A stretch of 64,000 bases of DNA from Corynebacterium sp. TAE3-ERU16 (lineage in GTDB: Bacteria; Actinomycetota; Actinomycetes; Mycobacteriales; Mycobacteriaceae): the NCBI RefSeq assembly GCF_019209935.1, contig NZ_JAHUTN010000002.1:62001-126000 (forward strand), read 5' to 3'. The notes below the pieces were generated by a model that saw nothing but the letters and a program-made list of their open reading frames with translations, was not told where the DNA came from and searched no databases. The position numbers and the translations under genes are program-made. This document shows, in pieces, positions 55,123-63,999 of the stretch. How positions within the stretch are numbered: the stretch's first letter is position 1; the number at the start of each line of letters is the position of its first letter.

Positions 55123-55803
55123 ATGAACAACACCAGGACAGTCCTATCCGGTATTCTCGCCGCCACGGCATTCTGTGTCACGGCCTGCGGTTCAGCCGGC
55201 GGCCCGGATCCCGCAACCACCGACGACACGCCGGGATCGGCGACCACGGCGTGTGAGTACACGGTCTCACGGGCGGCGGCGAAGGACGTGGCCCTGCCCC
55301 CGTCGGAGCCGGAGGGCGGCACGGTCTCCATGACTCTGGAGACCAGCGCCGGTGAGATTCCGGTCAGCCTGGACGGTGACCGCGCGCCGTGCACGGTCAA
55401 CGCGATCTCCCATCTCGCCCGGGTGGGCTACTACGACGACACCATCTGTCACCGGATCACCACATCGGGTATCTACGTGCTGCAGTGCGGGGATCCCACC
55501 GGGACGGGAACCGGCGGACCGGGGTTCACCTACGCCGACGAGTACCCTGTCGGCTCGGGCGAGTCACCCACGTACGCGGCCGGGGTCCTGGCGATGGCGA
55601 ATGCGGGCCCGGGAACCAACGGATCACAGTTCTTCATGAACTACGACGACTCCCCGCTGCCCCCGAGCTACACGATGTTCGGCACCGTGGAGCCCGAGGG
55701 GATGAAGGTACTCGCGGAGATCGCCGGGAAGGGCGCGGTCGGCGGCGCCGCGGACGGTGCCCCCGCCGAGGAGGTCCGCATCAGCCACGTCAGGATGAAC
55801 TGA
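55123..55803 (+). CDS. Cyclophilin-type peptidyl-prolyl isomerase, lipoprotein
   Basis: This 226-aa secreted isomerase has a signal peptide and lipobox VTAC (Cys22), then a ~40-residue linker and a cyclophilin domain. Domain marks are ITTSGIYVLQCGDPTGTGTG, ANAGPGTNGSQFFMNYDDSP and the FGTVEPEGMKVLAEIA end. Compared with E. coli cyclophilins the catalytic Arg region reads CHRITTSG, where the usual HR(V/I) is kept. It probably helps fold exported proteins. It lies 51 bp after maf but has its own leaderless start. Confidence 0.92.
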   Translation: MNNTRTVLSGILAATAFCVTACGSAGGPDPATTDDTPGSATTACEYTVSRAAAKDVALPPSEPEGGTVSMTLETSAGEIPVSLDGDRAPCTVNAISHLARVGYYDDTICHRITTSGIYVLQCGDPTGTGTGGPGFTYADEYPVGSGESPTYAAGVLAMANAGPGTNGSQFFMNYDDSPLPPSYTMFGTVEPEGMKVLAEIAGKGAVGGAADGAPAEEVRISHVRMN

Positions 55804-55863
55804 CGGAGAAGTACGGAAGGGGTGCCCGGCGGAACATTCGGTGCAGCGTACCGTCGGGATTGT

Positions 55864-55869
55864 TAGGCT
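55864..55869 (+). promoter_or_regulatory. -10 box TAGGCT, leaderless-type, for the 55877 gene
   Basis: TAGGCT ends 7 nt before the ATG at 55877; the longer open frame upstream is not needed. Confidence 0.5.
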
Positions 55870-55876
55870 CGGACCC

Positions 55877-56473
55877 ATGCAGCAGTTCCTGGCTCTCCTC
55901 GGTGCACTCGGTGCGGTACTGACGCTCGTCGCTCAGCTCCTCACAGGGTCCCCCGCCGCCGGGATCGGATCGACGGGTTCCCCGGTCCCGGGCGTATCCG
56001 CCGTCATCGTCACGGACGACCTCGGGGGCGTGCGCGTCAACGGCATCACCATCGGACAGTCCCTCGTTCAGGTGCGGGCGCTGAACGACGATTTCCCCGA
56101 GACAGGCATCTCGGTGTACCTCGAGACCGGTGATGCGCGGATCCGCTACGACTTCGGTGGAGCAGAGTACTACGTCGATGACGGGTCGGTGATCACCCGC
56201 ATCGGAATGCCGCACACCCCCGAGGGCATCCGCGGGGGATCGAGCCTGGCGGAGGCGACCGCCGCCTACGGACGGCCGGTCCACGGGTACGGATCCTCGA
56301 GCGGGGGAAGGTACGCCGTCTACCTCGCGGAGGAGCAGCTGAACCTGGTGTGGATCTTCGGGTACAGCGGAAGAACCGTGCAGTCGATCTATCTGGATGA
56401 TTCGCTCGAGCGGATGCGCGGGGACGCCGGGGGTGCTCCCGCCGCGATGGTCCCCCAACAGGGCTCCAGTTAG
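55877..56473 (+). CDS. Secreted protein of unknown function
   Basis: This 198-aa protein has a hydrophobic N-terminus (LALLGALGAVLTLVAQLL) that reads as a signal peptide or anchor, then a soluble domain with alternating strands. One section is GVRVNGITIGQSLVQVRALN and another is IRYDFGGAEYYVDDGSVITR, IGMPHTPEGIRGGSSLAEAT. The pattern of a 'triggering residue' plus YGRP resembles small secreted actinobacterial proteins, but I do not recognise the family. It has a leaderless start at ATG 55877. Confidence 0.7.
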   Translation: MQQFLALLGALGAVLTLVAQLLTGSPAAGIGSTGSPVPGVSAVIVTDDLGGVRVNGITIGQSLVQVRALNDDFPETGISVYLETGDARIRYDFGGAEYYVDDGSVITRIGMPHTPEGIRGGSSLAEATAAYGRPVHGYGSSSGGRYAVYLAEEQLNLVWIFGYSGRTVQSIYLDDSLERMRGDAGGAPAAMVPQQGSS

Positions 56474-56516
56474 ACGGGATCATCACGGTGCGCCGCATCG
56501 GGATGGCCCCACCACG

Positions 56517-56522
56517 TAGTGT
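56517..56522 (+). promoter_or_regulatory. -10 box TAGTGT, leaderless-type, for the DUF3151 gene
   Basis: TAGTGT ends 7 nt before the ATG at 56530 and no ribosome-binding site is present. Confidence 0.5.
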
Positions 56523-56529
56523 TGGCGGC

Positions 56530-56979
56530 ATGAATCAGTTCAAGGACATGCTCGCCCCACCGCCCGTCACGCTCCCCGACGATCCTGCCGCGGCCGCGGT
56601 CGCCGACGCCCCGGACGACATCTCGGTTCTCGCGGCGAAGGCGCGGGAACAACCGGAGTCCCCCCTGGTCTGGGCCGTGCTCGCGGAACATGCGCTGGCC
56701 ACGACCGCCACCGACTCAGTGTCCGATGTGGACGCGATCACCGCCTACGCGTTGTCGCGTACCGGATACCACCGCGGACTCGACAGGCTCCGTGGTAACG
56801 GGTGGAAGGGATTCGGCCCGGTACCCTACGCACACGAACCGAACCGGGGCGTGCTGCGGGCCATCGCCGCTCTCGCGCGCGCGGCCCGTCTGATCGGCGA
56901 GGACGACGAGTACGACCGGTGCCGTGCACTGCTCTCCGACTGTGATCCGGAGAGCGTGGCCACGCTTCTCGGCCCCTGA
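56530..56979 (+). CDS. DUF3151 protein
   Basis: This 149-aa soluble, helical protein matches the actinobacterial DUF3151 family. It begins MNQFKDMLAPPPVTLPDDPA. The core is SPLVWAVLAEHALATTATDS, then DAITAYALSRTGYHRGLDRL and RGNGWKGFGPVPYAHEPNRG. Its tetratricopeptide-like look suggests a scaffold; no function is known. It is convergent with the Cj0069-type gene across a very strong hairpin. Confidence 0.88.
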   Translation: MNQFKDMLAPPPVTLPDDPAAAAVADAPDDISVLAAKAREQPESPLVWAVLAEHALATTATDSVSDVDAITAYALSRTGYHRGLDRLRGNGWKGFGPVPYAHEPNRGVLRAIAALARAARLIGEDDEYDRCRALLSDCDPESVATLLGP

Positions 56980-56987
56980 CAGGGTCA

Positions 56988-57035
56988 GGAAAAGAACACC
57001 CACCGACGCGAGAGCGTCGGTGGGTGTTCTTTTCC
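56988..57035. terminator. Bidirectional terminator, 22-bp perfect stem
   Basis: GGAAAAGAACACCCACCGAC (from 56988) continues to GC at 57009 and pairs perfectly with 57014-57035 around a GAGA loop. The A-rich left end and TTTT right end let it work in both directions. It is the strongest hairpin in the window. Confidence 0.93.
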
Positions 57036-57048
57036 GTCACCCGGGGTG

Positions 57049-58113
57049 TCAGGCGCGGTTCTTGTCCTCGACACGCTTGATGGCCTCTTCGGCGACGAGT
57101 TCCTGGATCCCCATGTCCAGCTCGGAGGTGAACCCGACGCAGGAGCAGTTGATCTCACCCAGGACGTAATCGTCGCCGCCGCCGACACCGTCGGCGAGCA
57201 TGAAGTCGGCGGTCCAGATCAGCGGAATGTTGTCGCCACCCAGCTTCTCGGCGATGACGGGGCGGGCCGCGGAGAACTGGTCGATGAGCTCCTGCCACGC
57301 CTCCGGCTTGTCGTAGGTGTACTTCGCACCGGAGAACAGGGTCGCGGAGAAGTTGTCGCCGCCGGCGGCGGGCTTCTTGTGCACGACGAAGACGGGGTGG
57401 GGTCCGACCAGGAGGATGCGGATCTCGCCCTCGACGATGCGCGGCATGAAGCGCATGTCAACGAGCATGCCGTTGTCGCCGATGATGTACTGGTCGCAGA
57501 AGTCCATGAACTCGCCGAGCTCACGGACCTCGGTGTGGTTGTCCACGGCCTCGGTGCACTTGAGCTTGGTGTCGAGGGGCAGGGACGTTCCGGGTTCGAC
57601 GGAGGCGGCGAGCTCCTTGTCGACGAGCTGCACACGCCAGATCCCGGATCCGGTGGAACCGCGGTTCTGCTTGAGCACGCGCTCACCGTAGGACAGGGAG
57701 GACGGGAACGTTGCGTGGAAGTTCTCGACGTCGTAGTACGCGTAGGTGTCCTCGGGGACGAGATCGGTGTCGGCGAGCTTCACGAGCGCGTCCTTGGCGC
57801 CGTAGGACATCATCTCGTCAGGGCGGGACATGCCCACGAGACCGGCCTCATCGGACAGCCGGGTCAGAAGATCGAAGTAGCCGCGCTCGCCACCGGGGAT
57901 GTTCCCGGGGTTGACGCGCGAGATGTAGGCGTCGAAGTTGTTCGACACGTACTCGAAGAGGGCATCGGCCCACTCCGGGCGGTAGAAGACGACCTCCGCG
58001 TCCCATCCCTTCTCGCGGATGGCGCGGACGATGGGCATGGTGTCCTTGCGGTGGCCGTCGATGAACTTGTCGGAGCCGCCTTCTACCTCGAAAACGACGA
58101 TGCTCTTGTGCAC
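57049..58113 (-). CDS. Cj0069 family protein (ATP-grasp-like)
   Basis: This 354-aa protein belongs to the Cj0069-type family: it opens MHKSIVVFEVEGGSDKFIDG and has LSYGERVLKQNRGSTGSGIW, an ATP-grasp-like Lys/Gly loop, near residues 137-156. Later metal-binding-type acidic positions are in GEIRILLVGPHPVFVVHKKP and DYVLGEINCSCVGFTSELDM (Glu/Asn, as in ATP-grasp ligases). It probably forms an acyl-phosphate and joins two substrates, but neither is known. The start is GTG 58113 with AAGGAG. It sits alone between two terminator/promoter regions. Confidence 0.82.
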   Translation of the reverse strand: MHKSIVVFEVEGGSDKFIDGHRKDTMPIVRAIREKGWDAEVVFYRPEWADALFEYVSNNFDAYISRVNPGNIPGGERGYFDLLTRLSDEAGLVGMSRPDEMMSYGAKDALVKLADTDLVPEDTYAYYDVENFHATFPSSLSYGERVLKQNRGSTGSGIWRVQLVDKELAASVEPGTSLPLDTKLKCTEAVDNHTEVRELGEFMDFCDQYIIGDNGMLVDMRFMPRIVEGEIRILLVGPHPVFVVHKKPAAGGDNFSATLFSGAKYTYDKPEAWQELIDQFSAARPVIAEKLGGDNIPLIWTADFMLADGVGGGDDYVLGEINCSCVGFTSELDMGIQELVAEEAIKRVEDKNRA

Positions 58114-58418
58114 GTAATTTCTCCTTGTTTCTTCGGGTGTTTCAGTTGGTGCGGGATAATGTGCCCGTGGTTGCGCCGCTCCGTTTTCCGGTGTCCCGGA
58201 ACCCGGCCCGACGCTCCCCCGGATTCCTCAAGGCTATGTCAGATCGGGGGGCTGCACCGGGGTTGCGGAGACAACGTAACTAAGCCCACACCACCTCCAC
58301 CCGCGTGCCGTGAGCTGCACGACATAATATGCTTGGTCCAGACGTGCGCCACACAGCGCTCAACATCCGGCGACCTCCGCCGTTTGCCGCATCCGAGAGC
58401 CACGAAGAAGAGGAACCG
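58114..58418. promoter_or_regulatory. Divergent control region of the Cj0069-type and rhodanese genes
   Basis: These 305 bp hold no gene. Toward the rhodanese gene a TAATAT/TATGCT cluster at 58325-58333 is the best -10 candidate, giving a leader of about 80 nt. Toward the Cj0069-type gene an ATTATC element near 58157 is possible. Neither has a clear -35 box. Confidence 0.4.
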
Positions 58419-59360
58419 ATGTCCGCAGCATCCGATCAGAACCCGCCGACCGCCACCCCCGGGTCACAGGAGAAGCAGGGCTACGCCCACCCGGATCGTC
58501 TCGTCGAGGCCGCATGGCTGAGCGCCCGCCTGGGCGGCAGGGGACTCAAGGTCGTCGAGTCCGATGAGGATCTGCTCCTCTACGACATCGGACACATCCC
58601 GGGGGCGATCCGGATCGACTGGCGTCGGGAACTGAACGATCCCGTCCAGCGCGATTTCATCAGCCCGGAGGCCTTCGCCGAGCTGATGCGGTCCAAGGGA
58701 ATATCCAGGGACGACACGGTGGTCATCTACGGAGACCGCTCCAACTGGTGGGCGAGTTTCACCCTGTGGGTGTTCGAGCTCTACGGACACCCCGATGTCC
58801 GCCTCCTCAACGGTGGACGGGACGCCTGGATGGCCGAGGAACGGGAGACCTCCTACGTCGTCCCGGAATACCCCCGCACCGACTACCCCGTTCCGGAACG
58901 CAGGGAGTCGGAGTTCCGCGCCTTCGTGGACGACACCCTCGCGCAGATCGGAACCGGTCCCCTCGTCGATGTCCGCTCCCCCGCCGAGTACACCGGCGAA
59001 CCGGTCCCCGCGGATTCGGCCCCCTGGGAATTCGTCATGCGCGACGGCCACATCCCGACTGCGGTGAACATCCAGTGGACCCGGTCCGTCCACCCGAACA
59101 GCCGCTTCCGGTCCCGCGAGGAACTGGAGGAGATCTACTCGGGTCTCGATCCGAAGGAACCGACGATCGTGTACTGCCGTGTCGGCGATCGCAGCGCCCA
59201 CACCTGGTTCGTCCTGAAGCACCTGCTCGGTTTCGAATCGGTGCGCAACTACGACGGCTCCTGGATCGAGTGGGGCAACATGGTTCGGATGCCGATTGCA
59301 GTGGGTGCGGAGCCGGGGGAAGCCCCGAACGCCACCCCCGGTGCCCCCACCCGTAAATGA
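58419..59360 (+). CDS. Two-domain rhodanese sulfurtransferase
   Basis: This 313-aa thiosulfate/3-mercaptopyruvate sulfurtransferase has an N-terminal inactive rhodanese domain (~30-160) and a C-terminal active one with Cys253 in [12 protein letters not shown]. The CRxGxRS loop fits thiosulfate sulfurtransferase types. The start is ATG 58419 with an AGAGGA site; the frame is open 30 codons further up. It lies directly before accBC, as thtR/sseA does in C. glutamicum, an association conserved across actinobacteria for unknown reasons. Confidence 0.92.
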   Translation: MSAASDQNPPTATPGSQEKQGYAHPDRLVEAAWLSARLGGRGLKVVESDEDLLLYDIGHIPGAIRIDWRRELNDPVQRDFISPEAFAELMRSKGISRDDTVVIYGDRSNWWASFTLWVFELYGHPDVRLLNGGRDAWMAEERETSYVVPEYPRTDYPVPERRESEFRAFVDDTLAQIGTGPLVDVRSPAEYTGEPVPADSAPWEFVMRDGHIPTAVNIQWTRSVHPNSRFRSREELEEIYSGLDPKEPTIVYCRVGDRSAHTWFVLKHLLGFESVRNYDGSWIEWGNMVRMPIAVGAEPGEAPNATPGAPTRK

Positions 59361-59503
59361 ACAGCGTTCAACTCCGCTGTTCACACGACGCCCACCATCA
59401 CCCCCTCCCCCCGAAGTGACGGAAAAGCTACCCCAGATACAGTATTCCGGCCCAAAGCAGGCCCCATATTGTGCAAGAATGTGGGGTATCCCGAAATTCG
59501 ACC

Positions 59504-59526
59504 GTGACGTGTCTGCTACGCGTCAC
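59504..59526. promoter_or_regulatory. Dyad GTGACG-N11-CGTCAC upstream of accBC
   Basis: A perfect 6-bp inverted repeat with an 11-bp spacer (59504-59509, 59521-59526) lies about 100 bp before the accBC start and downstream of a possible -10 box TACAGT (59438-59443). It is a candidate operator; its regulator is unknown. Confidence 0.4.
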
Positions 59527-59622
59527 AGCCGAATCCAACGGTAAAAATGTCAGGCCCGCCCACGCCCGCCCCCGTCGGGGTGCGCTCGTCGGTGGCGCAG
59601 CAATCTATCAGGAGTGTTTTCA

Positions 59623-61395
59623 GTGACCGTCGAGACGAAGAAGATCACCAAGGTTCTGGTGGCCAACCGCGGTGAGATCGCCATCCGCGTTTTCCGGGCC
59701 GCCCGGGACGCAGGCATCGCCAGCGTCGCCGTCTACGCTGAGCCGGACGCGGACGCGCCGTTCGTGACCATGGCAGACGAGGCCTTTGCCCTCGGCGGAC
59801 AGAACTCCGCCGAGTCCTACCTCGTCTTCGACAAGATCCTGGACGCCGCCAAGAAGTCCGGCGCGGACGCCATTCACCCGGGCTACGGCTTCCTCTCCGA
59901 GAACGGTGAGTTCGCGCAGGCCGTCATCGACGCCGGACTCATCTGGATCGGCCCCTCACCGCAGTCCATCCGTGACCTCGGCGACAAGGTCACCGCACGT
60001 CACATCGCACTGAAGGCCAACGCCCCCATGGCGCCGGGCACCAAGGAACCGGTCAAGAACGCCGAGGAATGTGTCGCCTTCGCCGAGGAGCACGGCCTGC
60101 CGATCGCGATCAAGGCCGCCTTCGGCGGCGGCGGACGCGGCATGAAGGTCGCCTACGAGATGGAGGAGGTCGCCGATCTCTTCGACTCCGCGACCCGTGA
60201 GGCCACCGCCGCATTCGGTCGCGGCGAGTGCTTCGTGGAACGTTACCTGGACAAGGCCCGCCACGTGGAGTGCCAGGTCCTCGCTGACCAGCACGGCAAC
60301 GTCATCGTCGCCGGCACCCGTGACTGCTCCCTCCAGCGCCGGTTCCAGAAGGTCATCGAGGAGGCCCCCGCCCCCTTCCTGACCGATGATCAGCGTAGCC
60401 GCCTGCACGAGTCCGCGAAGGCCATCTGCCGCGAGGCCGGCTACTACGGTGCCGGTACCGTCGAGTACCTCGTCGGCGCCGACGGCCTGATCTCCTTCCT
60501 CGAGGTCAACACCCGTCTCCAGGTCGAGCACCCCGTCACCGAGGCAACCACCGGCCTGGATCTGGTGCGCGAGCAGTTCCGCATCGCCGAGGGCGCCGAG
60601 CTGCACCTGAAGGAGGACCCGAAGCCGCGTGGCCACGCCTTCGAGTTCCGCATCAACGGCGAGGACGCCGGAAACAACTTCATGCCGGCCCCCGGCAAGG
60701 TCACGAAGTACGTCGAGCCCTCGGGCCCGGGCGTCCGGATGGACTCCGGCATCGTGGAGGGATCGGTCATCGGCGGCCAGTTCGACTCCATGCTCGCCAA
60801 GCTCATCGTCTTCGGCGAGACCCGCACCGAGGCGCTCGAACGCTCGCGTCGTGCTCTTGCCGAGTACGTGATCGAGGGTCTTCCCACCGCTCTCCCCTTC
60901 CACCGTCACATGGTCGAGAACCCCGCCTTCGTCGGTGACGAAGAGGGCTTCGACGTCTACACCAAGTGGATCGAGGAGGAGTGGGAGAACACCATCGAGC
61001 CGTTCGTCGATCCCGCCGACGCGGAGGACGAGGACGAGTCGGTCCCCGCCAAGAAGGTCGTCGTCGAGATCAACGGCCGTCGCGTGGAGGTCGCCCTGCC
61101 CGGCGATCTCGCGCTCGGTGGTGGCGCCGCCAAGAAGAAGGCCAAGAAGCGCCGCGCCGGCGGTGCGAAGAAGGCCGTCTCCGGCGATGCGGTCGCGGCC
61201 CCCATGCAGGGCACCGTCATCAAGGTGAACGTCGAGGAGGGCCAGGAGGTCAACGAGGGCGACACCGTCGTGGTCCTCGAGGCCATGAAGATGGAGAACC
61301 CGGTCAAGGCACACAAGTCCGGCACGGTCACCGGCCTCGACTGTGAAGCCGGCGCCGGCGTCAACAAGGGCGCCGTCCTGATGGAGATCAAGTAG
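59623..61395 (+). CDS. accBC: Acyl-CoA carboxylase alpha subunit AccBC (biotin carboxylase plus biotin carrier)
   Basis: This 590-aa protein carries the biotin carboxylase (residues ~7-450; ATP-binding Gly loop [15 protein letters not shown] near 166, [11 protein letters not shown] near 85) and the biotin carrier with biotinyl Lys556 in [12 protein letters not shown] Lys/Ala-rich linker ([14 protein letters not shown]) joins them. It carboxylates biotin for AccD1 and AccD2 and is the target of BirA. I chose GTG 59623 because AGGAG lies 8 nt before it; the frame's earlier GTG 59614 is too close. A terminator follows. Confidence 0.96.
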   Translation: MTVETKKITKVLVANRGEIAIRVFRAARDAGIASVAVYAEPDADAPFVTMADEAFALGGQNSAESYLVFDKILDAAKKSGADAIHPGYGFLSENGEFAQAVIDAGLIWIGPSPQSIRDLGDKVTARHIALKANAPMAPGTKEPVKNAEECVAFAEEHGLPIAIKAAFGGGGRGMKVAYEMEEVADLFDSATREATAAFGRGECFVERYLDKARHVECQVLADQHGNVIVAGTRDCSLQRRFQKVIEEAPAPFLTDDQRSRLHESAKAICREAGYYGAGTVEYLVGADGLISFLEVNTRLQVEHPVTEATTGLDLVREQFRIAEGAELHLKEDPKPRGHAFEFRINGEDAGNNFMPAPGKVTKYVEPSGPGVRMDSGIVEGSVIGGQFDSMLAKLIVFGETRTEALERSRRALAEYVIEGLPTALPFHRHMVENPAFVGDEEGFDVYTKWIEEEWENTIEPFVDPADAEDEDESVPAKKVVVEINGRRVEVALPGDLALGGGAAKKKAKKRRAGGAKKAVSGDAVAAPMQGTVIKVNVEEGQEVNEGDTVVVLEAMKMENPVKAHKSGTVTGLDCEAGAGVNKGAVLMEIK

Positions 61396-61415
61396 CACTT
61401 CCCCGCTCCAGCACA

Positions 61416-61446
61416 AACGCCTCTCCCGGATTCCCGGAGGGGCGTT
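61416..61446 (+). terminator. Rho-independent-type terminator after accBC
   Basis: AACGCCTCTCC pairs with GGAGGGGCGTT around a short loop, with one G-T pair. It starts 20 bp after the accBC stop. Confidence 0.7.
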
Positions 61447-61472
61447 CCCCATTCACATCCACCACTCAGCGT

Positions 61473-61478
61473 TACACT
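61473..61478 (+). promoter_or_regulatory. -10 box TACACT, leaderless-type, for the DUF1707 gene
   Basis: TACACT ends 6 nt before the ATG at 61485 with no ribosome-binding site. It repeats the exact hexamer seen at the lipid kinase. Confidence 0.55.
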
Positions 61479-61484
61479 GGACCC

Positions 61485-61982
61485 ATGGATCACGATGTTC
61501 CCAGACAGTCACCCGCTCCCAGTCTCGTTCCCCCGTCACGGGAGACCCGAATCGGTGACGAGGACCGCGCCAGGGCTCTGGATCTGCTCGCCGGATACCT
61601 CGAGACGGGCCACCTCACGATCTCCGATTTCGAGGAACGGTCCGCCGCTGTACCCGGCTGTCGGACGGCCAGCGATCTGGAGATCATCCTCGCCGATCTA
61701 CCCGCCCGCGGCGACGCCCAACGTTCCACGGAGCACGTCACCGCACGTCCGGCATCCGGCCGCGTGTCCGGGCTCCGCACCCGGATCGGGATCTTCCTCG
61801 CCATCGGCGTGGTCTGCATTACCGCCATCGCCGCGACGGAGAGCCCGGCGCCACTGGTGGTGTGGGCACTCAGCGCCATCGCACTGTTCATCCTCAACGT
61901 CGGTCCCGACAGCTGGTACACACCGACACTACGGCAGCTCGAGCGCCGCAACCGTCGCCCCGGCGGAGACCGCGGGGAATAG
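61485..61982 (+). CDS. DUF1707 membrane protein
   Basis: This 165-aa protein has an N-terminal DUF1707 (SHOCT-like) domain: RIGDEDRARALDLLAGYLET, then GHLTISDFEERSAAV and RTASDLEIILADLP. Two transmembrane segments follow (about residues 104-122 and 125-145) and a basic tail. DUF1707 proteins occur in actinobacteria beside membrane or regulatory genes without defined function. It is leaderless by promoter spacing and stands between accBC and a small unknown gene. Confidence 0.87.
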   Translation: MDHDVPRQSPAPSLVPPSRETRIGDEDRARALDLLAGYLETGHLTISDFEERSAAVPGCRTASDLEIILADLPARGDAQRSTEHVTARPASGRVSGLRTRIGIFLAIGVVCITAIAATESPAPLVVWALSAIALFILNVGPDSWYTPTLRQLERRNRRPGGDRGE

Positions 61983-62028
61983 GGCCTCCACTTCCCGGAA
62001 ACCTCGTTCTCCCGGGTGGGTCCTTCCG

Positions 62029-62034
62029 TAGACT
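62029..62034 (+). promoter_or_regulatory. -10 box TAGACT, leaderless-type, for the 62042 gene
   Basis: TAGACT ends 7 nt before the ATG at 62042. It probably drives glpK too, since the two genes overlap. Confidence 0.55.
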
Positions 62035-62041
62035 GGGACGC

Positions 62042-62431
62042 ATGGAACCGATGGAGATCAACGGCGGCAGGTTCTACGCCCGCCCCCTGCACGACGACGA
62101 CCGTATCGACGACCGCCCGGCGCTCGGTGAGGTGTTCGGGAGACCCGTGGAGCCGGATTTCGTCGACCGGGCTCGCGCGGACTGGACGGCCGACCGGGCC
62201 TACACGTGGGCGATCTGCGAGCAGACCTCGGTGTTCATGCTCGCCCTCGCCACCCTCACCCTCCACGGGGACGGCGAGGCGAGTCTGGAGGTTCTGCCCG
62301 CCGGCGCCCCGGACAGAATGCTGCCCAACGACCCGACCCTCCCCCCGAAGTCCGTGGGCGACGGCGTGATCGAGGGGACCGGAACCGTCGAACGCTGGGC
62401 CCGGGGCTTCCGCGGACTGACTCTCCGATGA
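62042..62431 (+). CDS. Small hypothetical protein coupled to glpK
   Basis: This 129-aa acidic soluble protein begins [20 protein letters not shown]. The middle part is [20 protein letters not shown] with a Cys and a hydrophobic strand. I do not recognise the family. Its start is supported by TAGACT 7 nt upstream. The stop overlaps the glpK ATG (ATGA), so glycerol kinase is translationally coupled to it. A link to glycerol metabolism is only an inference from this overlap. Confidence 0.72.
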   Translation: MEPMEINGGRFYARPLHDDDRIDDRPALGEVFGRPVEPDFVDRARADWTADRAYTWAICEQTSVFMLALATLTLHGDGEASLEVLPAGAPDRMLPNDPTLPPKSVGDGVIEGTGTVERWARGFRGLTLR

Positions 62432-63999
62432 GTTCCGGCCGTGGCGCGATGAGCGAGGTCGGCGAGATGGTCAGCCGGGTCACCGGCCGGAGCCAACGCA
62501 AGCGGAACCGCGACCGGAGGGACGCGGCGATCATCGCGGCACTCGACCACGGCACCACGTCGACACGCTGCATCCTCTTCGACGCCCGGGGCAACTCGCT
62601 CGCGACATCGCAGCTCGAGCACCGGCAGATCTTCCCCCGGGCGGGCTGGGTCGAACACGACCCGACCGAGATCTGGGCGAACACCCGTCGGGTACTCGCG
62701 GATGCCGTCGCCCGCTCGGACGTGAACCCCGGGGACATCGCGACACTCGGCATCACCAACCAACGGGAGACCGTCGTCGTCTGGGACGCGGCGACGGGCA
62801 CACCGGTCCACAACGCGATCGTCTGGCAGGACACCCGCACCAAGAAGATCTGCGCCGGACTCGACCCAGACCTGTTCACCCGCACCGGCCTTCCGGTGTC
62901 CACCTACTTCTCCGGACCGAAGATCGCCTGGATCCTGGACAACGTACCCGGCGCGCGGTCCCGCGCGGAATCCGGCGAGCTGCTCGTCGGCACGATGGAC
63001 ACGTGGCTGGTGTGGAACCTGACCCGGGGCGAGCGGCACATCACCGACGTCACCAACGCCTCCCGCACCATGCTGATGGATCTGGAGACGCAGACGTGGG
63101 ACCCGGAGCTGTGCGCGGCGCTCAAGCTACCGGAGTCGATGCTGCCGGAGATCGTTCCGTCCTCCGGCGACCTGGGGACGGTGACCCGCACGGGTGACTT
63201 CTCCGGGGTTCCGATCGGCGGAATCCTGGGCGACCAGCAGGCGGCCACGTTCGGGCAGGCGTGCCTCGAACCGGGAGAGGCGAAGAACACCTACGGCACG
63301 GGGAACTTCCTGCTGCTCAACACCGGCACCGAGGTCAAGCGCTCGGAGCACGGGCTGATCTCGACGGTCTGCTACAGGATCGGCGACGAGCCCACCGTGT
63401 TCGCCCTGGAGGGCTCGATCGCGGTCACGGGTTCACTGGTGCAGTGGCTGCGCGACAATCTCGGGATCATCCGCAGCGCACCGGAGGTCGAGCGGCTGGC
63501 CCGAACGGTCGACGACAACGGCGGCTGCTACATCGTCCCGGCGTTCTCCGGGCTACTGGCGCCGCACTGGCGGGACGACGCCCGGGGCGTGATCGCCGGC
63601 CTGACCCGCTTCAACAACAAGGGACACATCGCCCGCGCGGCACTCGAGGCCGTGGCCTACCAGACCCGGGAGGTCGTGGAGGCGATGAACGCCGACTCCG
63701 GGGTTCCGCTGACCGCACTGCGGGTGGACGGCGGAATGGTGGCCAATGAACTGCTCATGCAGTTCCAGGCCGACCAGCTGGGCGTCCCGGTGACGGTGCC
63801 CGCGGTGCACGAGACCACAGCTCTGGGTGCGGCGTACGCCGCCGGACTCGCCGCGGGGATCTACTCCTCCACCGACGAGATCCGCACGCTGTGGCGGGAG
63901 GAGCGCACCTATCAGCCGGAGATGCCGGAAACCGAGCGGGAGAGCCTGTACGCGGGGTGGCACAAAGCGGTGGAACGGACGCTGAACTGGGTGGACTAG
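62428..63999 (+). CDS. glpK: Glycerol kinase
   Basis: This 523-aa FGGY kinase phosphorylates glycerol to sn-glycerol-3-P. Motifs are [19 protein letters not shown] (~res 38), [45 protein letters not shown] with TYGTGNF, and the C-terminal [20 protein letters not shown]. The N-terminus carries about 35 extra, basic residues ([19 protein letters not shown]) before the conserved core, compared with typical GlpK; an internal ATG at 62449 is a possible later start. The gene is complete, its TAG ending one base before the window end. Confidence 0.94.
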   Translation: MSSGRGAMSEVGEMVSRVTGRSQRKRNRDRRDAAIIAALDHGTTSTRCILFDARGNSLATSQLEHRQIFPRAGWVEHDPTEIWANTRRVLADAVARSDVNPGDIATLGITNQRETVVVWDAATGTPVHNAIVWQDTRTKKICAGLDPDLFTRTGLPVSTYFSGPKIAWILDNVPGARSRAESGELLVGTMDTWLVWNLTRGERHITDVTNASRTMLMDLETQTWDPELCAALKLPESMLPEIVPSSGDLGTVTRTGDFSGVPIGGILGDQQAATFGQACLEPGEAKNTYGTGNFLLLNTGTEVKRSEHGLISTVCYRIGDEPTVFALEGSIAVTGSLVQWLRDNLGIIRSAPEVERLARTVDDNGGCYIVPAFSGLLAPHWRDDARGVIAGLTRFNNKGHIARAALEAVAYQTREVVEAMNADSGVPLTALRVDGGMVANELLMQFQADQLGVPVTVPAVHETTALGAAYAAGLAAGIYSSTDEIRTLWREERTYQPEMPETERESLYAGWHKAVERTLNWVD

